A stretch of DNA of 64,000 nucleotides. Origin: Thozetella sp. PMI_491 (lineage: Eukaryota > Ascomycota > Sordariomycetes > Chaetosphaeriales > Chaetosphaeriaceae). This document shows positions 24,358 to 34,800 of this stretch, piece after piece. The notes below the pieces were generated by a model that did not search any database, was not told where the DNA came from, and was given only the letters and a program-made list of their open reading frames with translations. Position 1 is the first letter of the stretch, and each line of letters starts with the position of its first letter. The DNA lies in assembly GCA_021432635.1 (NCBI GenBank), contig MU270053.1:62001-126000 (forward strand). Reading direction: 5' to 3'. The position numbers and the translations under genes are program-made.

Positions 24358-25742
24358 ATGGCAGAAGCGGTTGGCATGGCTTCTGGCCTGCTAGCTTTGG
24401 CCACTTTTGCCTTCAACACCAGCGTTGCACTAAAAACGACGATCCAGAGCTTTCAATCTCATCCTAAACGGATACGCGATCTTCTCGAGGAGCTTGAGGC
24501 TCTGACGGAGACCCTGGCCCCCTTGCAGGAGACCATCAGGGAGGCTACCGATCTCAACCTCTCGGCACTCGCGCTTCCTCTGGAACGATGTGGCAACGCC
24601 TGCCAGGAGTTTGAGGGGGAGCTCAATAAATGTGTTTCCCAGTCTGGCGGCACCCGGGCGAGTTTTCGGGACTGGGCCCGGGTCCAGTACATGCGCGACG
24701 ACATTGATAGTTTCCGGCGACTACTGGACGGCTACAAGTCAACGATCAACTTGGCCCTCACCCATGCAACACTGTGAGTATTTGTGGCTCGGCCTGCGGC
24801 CAGCTCCTTGGATCCATTTTTGACATGCCCAGCCGCATATCCTCCCACACCGCCGAAAGTCTTGAGAGCCAGAGATCCCTGGCCGAGGCCACCACGGAAG
24901 ATCTTGAGGAGCGCTTATCGAAGCTAGACGAGAAGATAAAGCTCATTATTGAACAGAGCGAGGCAACGTCCGACCTGGATGCCGCAGAATTGAAGCGGAT
25001 GGAGGAGGAGAAGCTGAGCACAGAGAAATGCCTCCATATCTGCCGCCAGCTCTCTGAACACATTGATCAGATACAACTAGCTTCTAAGCGCAGTGCTGCA
25101 TCTAGCGGCTCTAGTGATGTAGAAAGCGTATCTGAAAAGGTCTTCAGCGAAGGCTTGCAGGAAGTCAAGAAGAGTCTTGCTAATACTGCGGCCCGGTTAG
25201 AGAAGCATAGGGAGGAACTGAGAGCCAGAATGGTGGCAAAGTCAAAGACAACAATGGCTTTGGAGGAGGATTTAGCAGATTTCCTGAGGTTACAGGACGA
25301 GTTCGATGCAACCCGCCAGGCCATGGAATTCTGCGCCAAGGCAGAAAGCCACTTGAGAGAAGGTGTCAGTGTCATTGACAACTACGCTACGGGCGACGCC
25401 CTCCAGTTTATGGTATCGACAGAGGGCAAGGTCCTCCATGGCAAAAATCGCGGACTCGGGTGGAGATCGAGGCAAGTGGGTGGTTACCTCAGCAACGAAA
25501 CAGTTCAACAGATATCCAAGGATATGTCAAGGATTGTCGTCCAGAGTACCGAAAAGACGGGCTCATCTCCACCGGCTTCCGTGGCACGCGGCCCTGGCGA
25601 TGACGCGGAGCATAATCCTAGCTCGGCAGTCAAGGAACATTGGACCAGAGGCTTCAAGCTTGGAGATAAGTCTCCTACAAGAGGACCTCCGCCCGATAGC
25701 GCCACGACGTCGAAAGAGCCATCAGGGTCCCAGGCAAGGTAG
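24358..25742 (+). CDS. PigL_N-type (fungal STAND N-terminal domain) protein
   Basis: The protein has 441 residues from exons 24358-24773 and 24833-25742 (donor GTGAGT, acceptor CCCAG). The N-terminal 140 residues (MAEAVGMASGLLALATFAFN, then SHPKRIRDLLEELEALTETL and YMRDDIDSFRRLLDGYKSTI) match the helical domain first named from azaphilone cluster protein L (Pfam PF17111). That domain is found at the N-terminus of many fungal NLR/STAND proteins and in stand-alone proteins. The rest is a long helical, coiled-coil region (LEERLSKLDEKIKLIIEQ; KSLANTAARLEKHREELRARM) with a disordered tail. There is no NACHT/NB-ARC and no repeat domain, so this is a stand-alone version. A signalling or membrane-active role in fungal non-self recognition is only inference from the family. 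Confidence 0.85.
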
Positions 25743-26124
25743 CCGCCGAATATCAGTTCTAGCATGTATAGCTGCTCTAGCTCACTTGTTCTTACACAAA
25801 GAGCTTCCTATTTCAAATAGTTTAAGCTAGTACACCGATTGGTAGCTTTAGTCATCAGAGACCATATTGCTCTTAGTAGCCAATTTCAAGCTTGTATGAG
25901 CAGATACTTCTAGGGGCGTCAGCATATATACCTAAGACCGTGATAATAATTACTGCCCAATTGCTCACTGCGCAGATGTGGAACTTCGCAAGAATAAGGA
26001 TGTAAATCGAGACACAAACAGCTATCCGGGAAAAGAGATTTGGTAAAGAATTGCCAACCTAACAGACATTATGCAAACTGAGGCACCTTGTTTGTTCGAC
26101 CCTCCCGCCGTCCGTCCAACACCA
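25743..26124. other. AT-richer convergent spacer
   Basis: No gene is seen between the PigL_N-type gene and the convergent zinc-finger gene. Base composition becomes visibly more AT-rich than in the flanking core genes. Confidence 0.4.
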
Positions 26125-27108
26125 TCACGCTCGGCTAGCCACCTTTCTTCGACACGAATCTTGATGCCTACGAAAATTGTCCCATCGGTTTTTAATCCAT
26201 GTTTTACAATTTTCGCACATGATATCCTCGGCCATGATTCCATGTTGCTCCGCCCAGGTAAGGTGAACAGCTTGAACGTGTCTCATCATGTCCCTTTGCT
26301 CAGCCCTACGGTTTTCGCACCATTCTTTCTTGGGGCATATTACGGGCTTTATATGCCGTTTTAAATGCTTCCTGAGTCGTAAATCAGCCCTTCATGCCTA
26401 TATTTCCTCCACTGTGCAACACATATTCGGGCTGGCGAGTGATGGAGATATGCAGAAGACAAGACAAGATACTTACCGGCCATCTGATAATGTTTTAAGT
26501 CCTTCCTCGCACTGATTTTTGCGCTCCGTTTCCCACGTACAGTAGTACTTACCACCTCGTAAAGTGAAGTGGTCGCTGGTAGGAGGCATGGGCAATTCTT
26601 CAAAAACCACACGTCGCTCTGCGTCCCCGCTCGAAGAGCTTCTACTGCCCTCGAAATCCGAATGGGAGCTGGGAGAAGCCTGAGTGTTTTCCAACTCAAC
26701 GGCGTCACGGCAGCCGGAATCCGAATGGGAGCTAAGAGAAGCCTGAGTGTTTTCCAACTCAATAGCATCACGGTAGCCGGAATCTGAATGGGAGCTAAGA
26801 GAAGCCTGAGTGTTTTCCAACTCAATAGCATCACGGTAGCCAAGAGCGTTTGCGTTGCTCCGCTCATCACCTTTAGACTAATGTCTTCCAGCGTGGCCGT
26901 CGTAAGGGGTGTTGTGGGGGGTATTCTGGGGGGGTATGCCTCCCGAGCTGAGAACCGAATAGGATTCAAAAGGCAAGTAGTTGTTGACAAATACCGAATC
27001 ATCGTTAACAGCCGAAGTGCTGTCTATATCTAGAGGCTCGAAGTATGCAGCTTCGAAAAATTCCGAGTAATTGGATTCCAATTCTCCTTCACTTTCGCAG
27101 TATTCCAT
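26125..27108 (-). CDS. accessory C2H2-like zinc-finger protein with internal 21-residue repeats
   Basis: This protein is not recognised as a characterised family. The best model has exons 27108-26995, 26877-26477 and 26371-26125, giving 253 residues. The N-terminal part is acidic with Tyr/Phe. The middle holds three copies of a 21-residue repeat (core ELENTQASLSSHSDSGYRDA). The C-terminal ~110 residues carry three Cys/His groups: a first group starting YYCTWE, a clear C-x5-C-x12-H-x4-H finger (CPKKEWC...MMRHVQAVH), and a C-x2-C-x12-H-x4-C finger (CENCKTW...RRHQDSC). The last intron (GTAAGT...CTCAG) is convincing. The first is weak: without it an in-frame TAG at 26878-26880 would end the protein at 76 residues. 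It is therefore either a three-exon gene or a gene with one nonsense change. Such proteins are common in fungal accessory regions. Confidence 0.65.
26661..26849 (-). repeat. three tandem 63-bp repeats inside the zinc-finger gene
   Basis: Equivalent bases recur at 26661, 26724 and 26787, a period of exactly 63 bases. The two copies distal to the finger domain are almost identical and the one nearest to it is slightly diverged. Because 63 is a multiple of three, each copy adds 21 residues and keeps the frame. Confidence 0.9.
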
Positions 27109-28076
27109 GCTGAAACTGGCTCGATTGCCGGTACAGAAGGGAGACTAAGATTTTAAATCTTTTGCTAGGAAGGGAGACTTCCCATAGGCACGAGAATGAG
27201 GCGGAACTATAGCGAGAGATGTGTGGAGGATGCAAGAACGATTTAGGTCAGAGAATAGGTTGTTGAGAGTACGAGGGAGCATGTCCAGAAACCACGTCTT
27301 GGTCTCCAGCTTTTATCATTTTCAACTTGGAGAAAGAAGCCAGAAGAACCATGGAGACTCTGGGTCTCGTCACATCTTTGGCGTTCGTGGCTAAGCCCAC
27401 AGCTTGGTAGGCCTCGCAGAAACCTTTGCCCGAACTTCTTTCATGTTCCATCACAAGATGCAAACTGCTGGTTCTTCCAAGGCAAAGTGCATCAAAATCG
27501 AACACAGCGTCCAAGCGAGGTTCATGATTTTTCACCGCTACAAACGCCAATTGTGAGGCCTACCACCACAAAACGCAAGCGCCGCCCACCCTTGAAACTG
27601 CATGTCTCCCCAATATGCGCATTTGGAGCCCAGTTTCCCAAACTCTCTGTTACGCAGACCCACTGTCTTTGATGATTGGGCCATAGGCGGAGTACACTCA
27701 CCCTAACAATGTGGGGGATGGAGAGAGCCGCGCAGGCTCCAGAATAGAATTGTTACATTCTACCAAGACACGTCATCACACGGATATCTAGATGATTCTA
27801 TCGGCGACGTATTTCGGTCGGCGAGAGGGTATGGGTGGTAGGATTGCGATGTTGCAAGGCGTACTGCAGCCTTGCTCTCTCGATATGACCTGGTGCGCAT
27901 TGGAAGGCCGCGGGCGCTACTCCACCGAGACTTGGTACAGGAGTCTCACGGCCGAATACTATTTCTATGGTTATAATCACTGAGATTCGTGACCTGAGTG
28001 GAACTTATTCACTCTTAGCAGAATTATTTTGTCCTTTGGATTTTATTCTACGTGAGGCTCGGCTGGGCAGCTAACC
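27109..28076. other. spacer with one unsupported ORF
   Basis: This is the divergent promoter region between the zinc-finger and deaminase genes. A 100-codon minus-strand frame at 27248-27550 is present, but it has no recognisable domain and no start context I trust. I see no RNA gene. Confidence 0.4.
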
Positions 28077-29948
28077 ATGGAGACCTGTGAGCTTCCCACG
28101 ACCGTGATCAATAACTTAGAAAGAGTTTGACCGTCTCCAAAGTCCCCCAGGACCCTACCGATACTATTATCGAGCTAGACTCGAATGGGCCCCAAAAAAC
28201 CTTCTACCCTGGCCTGATTCTTCTGGAATACCTGAGAGAGATTCAGAGACCCCAACGGAACAAACATGCTGATCAGCCACTGCAGCTCTCACCCAACCTG
28301 GAAGACCAGTTCCATCAGCTTGTGTGCAAAGTGGCTCTCATATGCCAAGATGCACCGCACGGAGACACAGTTTCCAGCTGCGTCGTGCTCGAGCACGAGG
28401 GAGATGCCTTATATGTTTTTGCATCCAATAATAGAAGCCCACAGGAACTAGAAAAGACCAAGATTCATCTTATCTCATTGCTTCAGATGTTCCAGACCAT
28501 TCCAGAGGATAAAAAAGCAATAAATGAGCTGCGGGACCACGCCCTGCACAAGGTTGTCGGGATCCAGATTTGCAGGATCCGAAGTTATCTTCGGGCGCTG
28601 GTCGAACATTTGCCCAACTGCATCCGCTCGTGCGAGAACGATACTGATCTCGACGGTGAGAGCCAACCCGATAACTTGAAAATGCACTCCCGGTCATGTC
28701 TCTTAATATGTTTATACAGGCCCCAGCCTACGTTATTACCTCCGGATTCTCCTTGAAAAGGCCAGCCGGACCCTTGATAGAATCGAGAAGGGTGTAGCTC
28801 TGTCTCCTAGCAGCATTTCCCTAGTTGGAAACTTCATCAAGAGCCTCGAATCTTTCACCCAGGAGGAAATCCAACTGATGATCCGCCCACGTCTTACCCG
28901 GGAAGAAAATCTCATGAATTATGGCGACTGGTATGAGATCGTTCACATCATCGCACGCCTTCTCGCTTATCCGGTAGCCATCGACACTTTCCTGGTCGCA
29001 AGAAAGACGTGGCCGGCGCTATTTGTAAGCTTTCGTGTTGATTATATCCCATCAAGCAAGCCAATGAAACAGCCACTCAAGGATACGCCGTGGACTGTGG
29101 AGCGGATAGTGAACAAGGTGGCGCTCAACCCCACCCTCCGTCAACAGATCAAGAACGCAATTGGAACCTTAAACAAGTTCCAGCTAGACAAGGAAATTGC
29201 CCTGAAATGGAGAAACGCATCGTTTTCTCCCGTCGTCCACTCTGAAACCTTACTTCTCAGCTGGCTTGAGAGAACCGAGGGCGGGACACACCCCGAGCGG
29301 TTTTTTGGACGGTACAAGTTCATTGGCACCAGCAAACCTCTATGTCGACTATGTTCGTTGTATGTTGATGAGCAAGGAACCGACGTCAAGTTTCAACGGT
29401 CTCACCGGAACCTCTATCTTAACTGGCGCGCGCCGGACGTCTGGTCTTCTCAAGGAGACGACGCACCGCCTCGCCGGACATTCCTCCTGCAAGAAATAAG
29501 GAGAAAGATTTGCGAAGACATCTTACGAACGCTGGTATGTAGAGCACCGGTCAATGACTTCCGCATCGATGCTGACTGTCATTATGAACAGAACGATAGG
29601 ACTGCCGAGGGCAGGCCCCATGACTCGACATCAGGTGCGAGGTTTGCACCGCCCAGGGCCCAGAGAAGTTCAGGTCTAGAAAATATGACGCAAGCTGTAA
29701 ACTCGATGAGTATTTCTAATTACACTCCTCGAGCTTTGGAACTGGTCCCCGTCATGGAGGAGTCTCGAGCAGGCTCCCCGAGCAATTGGAGCGTTGGGGG
29801 AGCCTATGACCTTGAAGAAGATAGACTTTTGGATCAGTCACACGAAAATGATGACATTGCACATCCGTCAAGCGATGAAGAAGATGTTGTTCTTTTCAAA
29901 GGGCGAAGGTGGCGGCTGAGCGCACGATCGTCGGCTTCGTCGGCATGA
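28077..29948 (+). CDS. OTT_1508-type nucleic-acid/nucleotide deaminase-fold protein
   Basis: The proposed exons are 28077-28086, 28143-28655, 28720-29534 and 29592-29948 (564 residues). The tiny first exon is tentative: an in-frame stop lies just upstream of the long exon, and an ATG joined by a GTGAGC donor is the simplest fix. The N-terminal half is helical, with a Cys-containing stretch (LVCKVALICQDAPHGDTV) also seen in fungal members. The C-terminal half has the zinc-deaminase signature: HSE (H-x-E), then FIGTSKPLCRLC (P-L-C-x2-C) and HRNLYLNW. All zinc ligands and the catalytic Glu are present, so it could be active. The last intron (57 nt, GTATGT...CTGAC...CAG) is a multiple of three and has no stop, so unspliced RNA would also be translatable. 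The family occurs as toxin-type effectors in bacteria and as expanded proteins of unknown function in fungi. The substrate is unknown. Confidence 0.8.
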
Positions 29949-30677
29949 ACTCTCACTTGGGCGGAATTTGGTTATGTATAGGGGTCTTGTGTTTAAGTCT
30001 TACTGATTTGGTGTACTCTTTATATAATACCCATTGGGACGTTCCACTTGAATCTTGGTAGGAACGGAGCGGGATGCTTCATTGCTGGACGCGTTATGTG
30101 TCAAGGGGCTTGTAAACAAGCTCCCGGAAAACCCTAACCCCGATCTAGTGGAGGCAGGATAGCTAAGGTACGGTGGTAGGGTACTGATACGGCTTCAGCT
30201 TGTACATCTCATGAAAATCCCGGGCCGAAGGACCTAGGGCCACAGTGAAAGACTAAGTGCGATACAACATGGATCCACAGCTCCATTAATTATAATATGT
30301 AATAGCAAACAGGTGAAGTGGCGGGTCGAGGCATGCATGACCTTGAATAGGCTGGCCCTGCTTTCCAATACGGAAAGCAATGAGCCCTGGTCGATTCTGT
30401 CTTGTATCCCTGTACCATCTCTTCTTTTATTCTTAGTTTCCAGAAAAAAGCCCAAAGCGAGCCCACTGTCCATCCATCCATCCAAGGTATCTTTAGTTCC
30501 CATCGCAAAAAGTGCCCATCCCAAATTGGACCGTCGCCGCCGCCCGGAGACCTTGCACGCCTGAGCAAGTCCGCCGCGGAGCGATGACGGATCGAACGAT
30601 CGACCACGAACCAGCGGCGAAATGCAATTGACGCAAGGAGACCGGCAGAGACGGCAATCGGCTATTCATCGTACTGC
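29949..30677. other. convergent spacer
   Basis: It contains the 3' ends of the deaminase and acetate-transporter genes and a short CCAT microsatellite near 30470-30484. No gene is seen. Confidence 0.5.
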
Positions 30678-31830
30678 TTAGACAGTGTGCGACTCGGGCT
30701 TGGCGAGACGAGTCTCACGCCCCTTCTCGGACCAAGGGAAGTGGAAGACCGGAATCAGGAAGAACGAGTTGCTGCAGCGGGTATGGTTAGCAATCGTAGA
30801 CCCTGGAAAAACATTCGATGTGGTTTGATGGCGCAACGCTACACCCCCCAAAACGCCACTGGCGTGGAAGGTGCAGCGCCAAGCGCCAAGGAACGCGGGT
30901 GCAGGGGCCGGCATACGGAAGCGACCGAACTGCCAACGAGACCAGTCGCATTCTGCTAATACCACTAATACGAAATGGAGGGACTACACAAAGGCGAAAT
31001 ACGCACCTGCTATCAGCCATACCGGCGAACGCGTTGTACCACGCAAGGAAGGCCGCGAGCATGCCGAAGCCACCACCGGCCTTGTTGAGCGTCTTGGCAG
31101 CGTCGGCGGCGCCGTTGTCTACGGCGTAGGCACCGCATGCGAGCATCAGGAAGGCGAGATCCAGGGTGAAGAACAGCATGAAGAACATGACGGTCGAGCG
31201 CAGCGTGAGCAGCAGGAGGATGGTGGTGAAGATGAACCAGCCAGTCAGGAAGAAGCCCAGAGCGGAATTGAGCATGTGGGGGTCGACCTTGGTAGCCGCG
31301 TCGGCCGAGTAGGCGGCACCAACTCCCAAACTGGGGGTGAGAATGAGAGCGAAGGAGATCCAGAAGCCGCCGTATGAGGATAGCGCAGTGGCACCGAAGG
31401 TGTTACCGACGGCCATCTCCCTGGAGAAGATGTCAGCAGAGGCGTGCGAGCGAGGCGGGATCGGGCAAACTTACCACATGCCGGCGAGGAGCTGGACGAC
31501 ACCGCCATAGCCGAAGGCGAGAGGAACGATAATGTTGTCCACGGTCACGCCGCGGGCGCCAAGGTTGATGGCCGAGAGGACGAAGGTGGTGAGAGCAAAG
31601 GCGCTGAGGCCGAGAGGGGCCGGGTTGGCAAACTTGCGCTGCTCGACCGGGCGGTACAGACCCGGCTGGAACTCACCACCGAAGGCAGGGAGCCTGGCTT
31701 CGTTGCCTGAGTGGGCGTGGGCTAGCGGGTTGTGCCCATAGTCGTACCGGTGGGTGGCGTTGGCGCCGTTGAGCGGGGCCGCGCCCGTGGTCTGCGACTC
31801 CTTCTCGATTGCTGGGGCCTCAGATGCCAT
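30678..31830 (-). CDS. acetate/ammonium transporter of the GPR1/FUN34/YaaH family
   Basis: This is a plasma-membrane protein of the AceTr family (yeast ADY2, Aspergillus AcpA), 287 residues. The exons (minus strand) are 31830-31475, 31420-31007 and 30771-30678. After a hydrophilic N-terminus comes the family signature NPAPLGLSAFALTTF. The region contains six hydrophobic segments, including VTVDNIIVPLAFGYGG, GGFWISFALILTPSL, FFLTGWFIFTTILLLL and FMLFFTLDLAFLMLAC. The conserved end runs from AGGGFGMLAAFLAWYNAFAGM into exon 3. Exon 3 starts in NSFFLIPVFHFPW, the usual family C-terminus; intron 2 has a GCTAAC branch and CTGCAG acceptor. Family members take up acetate during growth on C2 compounds and are usually repressed by glucose; no regulatory site was identified here. 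Confidence 0.94.
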
Positions 31831-34800
31831 GGCGACAGAAGGGTAGAGTCTATGAGGAGGGCGAAGACGAGGTCGAGGTCTATCGTAGAGCAGAGAGACG
31901 AAAGGAGAGGCGGACGGAGTAGGCTGGCTATCCCCGCTGCGGCTGTCTTGGGAGATCCCTTCTTATTTGTGTATTCCCACTTCGGATGGAGCTTAGATCC
32001 TGGTGTAGAAAGAGGGGGCAAGGGGAGAACAGAGGGCGCGGGCAAGTGGAGGGAAGATGGGCAGATATAGGTGGAAAGCGGAGGGGAGATCAATGCAGAC
32101 GAGGTAGAGGTACAGCGGGACGGCAAAGCTACATATAGCTTGGGGTCCCCGAATAAGTTGGATTAACCACTCTGGGGGGGGAGCTACCCATGAAGCGCGG
32201 GACAGTGTCGGTCACGGAAGACGGGATGAGTGGACGATTGGGTCGCACCGAGGTGGTGTCCATGGTGTAGGCGAGACGGGAGTGGATGTATGAGTGACAT
32301 AGCTCAACGCGAGCGAACGGCGGTGGTATGCATCTATGCGAGCTGGTGGGAACCAAGCACGGGTTAAGAGATACGTAAGAGAATCTGCAGGATTCACCCC
32401 CCTCCCCCCTTGTGCTGACCCCAGTGCCCGCAAAGATATCCACCTCGCCCGGGGTTAAGGAAGGGGGCCCCTCAAACGTGCCATGGGGAAGTGGGAAAGG
32501 CAGTACGAGGAAATGGAGGCATGGGGGACAAAGCCGGGGCTTCCATGGCCCTCTCCCTTCCCCCCGTCCCATTCCCCCGTGACTTTGAGAAGAACAGTGC
32601 CCGGGTTTCCATTCTTGCGGCGAAGAAGATAGGCTGGAATCTGGGGAAAACGTGGTGGAGCTGTGGGCTTCCTTTTGCAAAGGCAAATGGTGCGATGGGA
32701 GCACAGATCTGGCACGACATGGCAACGACCAGTAGATGGCCTTGCGTGCAGATATGTTTGCGGCTATAGTCCTAGCTAGCTAGCAGGCTCAGATCTTGAG
32801 CTCCCATAGCGTGTCCCGCGAGCGCCGGGTGCTGGGGAGGGTGGCAGGCAGATGGACACTTGTCTCACGGGTACCAGTCCGTAATAGTTGAAAGATGCGA
32901 TGTCCAGTGCGACGGCAGGCAGGCTCAACCGTCTCCTCGGGCGAACGGTCTGCTGGTTTCACGCCCGCCGCGTGGCGTGAGGCAACCTTTTTTTTTTTTT
33001 TTTTTTTTGCACTGGGAACAGTAGGAACCTGACGCACCTGCATTGCATCGGACGCAGCTCACGCTGGCCCCTTCATCCCTTTGTCTGCCGGTTCTGGCTT
33101 GGGGGCGGAAGAAAAAGAGGAAATAAAAAGAAGGGTCGGGGTAGTATCGACCGAGACGGTGATATTTTGAGCGCACCTGTGGCGGCGGGGAATAGCCCCA
33201 TTCTGGCTCTGTGCTCTGTTGGTCAACATCTCCGAGGGAGACGGGAGTCGCTGCCTTATTGGATGCTATGCCGCCTGGATGCCATGCTTGCATGGCTTGA
33301 TGACTCTCCATGCCGCCCAAATGGTGAACAATCCGGTGAATTGTGATTAAAGGCTGGCCACAAGGGTGACTGAGTCGAGGGTTGGTTGGGTTGGGGCCCC
33401 GGCCGTGAGGCCCTCAGTTGGTAACCATTGGCGCCAGCTGGAGCAAGCAGCCCCGGCCCAGGTTTGGATGGCAATGGCTGATCAACCGTTCGCTTCCCGG
33501 AGCTGCGTGAACATGGCGCACTACGCAGGCGAGCAGGTTGCAACACGCCTCGATAGAGGCCCATCCCCATCGTATTCCCATTGGAAGGAGGGGGATACAT
33601 AGTATATGAGCCCTGCATATCTCCCGTTTCTTCCAAGTTAAACCGATGAAGTTCCTATGCGGGCAATCTTGGAAGAAATGCCAGTCCTTGCGTCCTTGCC
33701 CTCAGACTCAGACAGGCGGCCGGGTGAGCCGCTGGGGAGGCGCCGAGGCCATGCCGCTGGTCCCTCTCTCGATCCAGGGTCGCGCACCTGGCCCCAGACC
33801 CCAGACCTCCAAAACTTTCCAGTTAAATTGTGGGTGAAGTGAGACGGAAACTAGATGTGCAACAGGTGGAGCTTTCGTGCGTCGATCTCCGAGTCAAGGA
33901 CGACCCTTACTTCGCACCAACCCAGCCAAACCCACTTGGCCACCTGCCTAACTGCCCAAAGCTGCCCGCGCCTCAGAAGGGAACACGAAGAGCCGGGTGC
34001 CCTGTCCGGACCGACTGAAAAGTGGGGCTTATTTACTGTATAAAGCAAGAGAAAGAGAGAAATGGCCCTCATGTCCTTTGCGGCATGCGATCGTCACCAA
34101 CTATCCTCTTTTGCGCATGGACTCACTGCCATTGTGCATCTGGTCAGGACGATGTTCCCTAGCCCTGCTAGCGTGCTCGGCCCTTTCCCCGGCTGCCGGC
34201 TTTAGCCTTGCTCGTTAGCGCAGAAGAGGAGAGCATTGCACAGAGTGGCATAGGACATATTATAAAGGAATCACAGAATTGAACAAATGACGGTCTAAAA
34301 GAGAACAAAAAAAAAATATTATGGAAGGCACGGCTCTTCCGCCACACAAGCTTTCGCGACCTCCCAAAATTCCCCCAGGCACCAGCAAACTGCCAAGGTG
34401 GCACACAATGTTGGATCCGGGGTAAAGATGCCCTTCCTTTTCTACCGCCCCCCTCCCCCGGCCCCCTTTGCCATGCGTTGTTGCATTGGCCAAGACTTCG
34501 ATCTTTCTATATTCTATATCCCGAGCTCTATAGTTAGTGCAATCCTCAGTACGAGAAGCCAAGAAGTCGTGGCAGAGGAAACAGAAAAATCGCGACGCGT
34601 AGAGATGACGAGCCTGCCCAGCGACCACTGAATCGCGATGCAAGAAAGCGCCCGCACCCAGCAGGTCTCATCTTCGGTAGCGAGGCTCTGCCGCCTCCAT
34701 GAATAACAATGGAAGGGGCGCCATCCGCGAGACAGGCAGTTCCCTCCATCGGCGAACGGCTCTCCTGTCGTCCCCGACGTCGTAACACTGCAGTTGCTCC

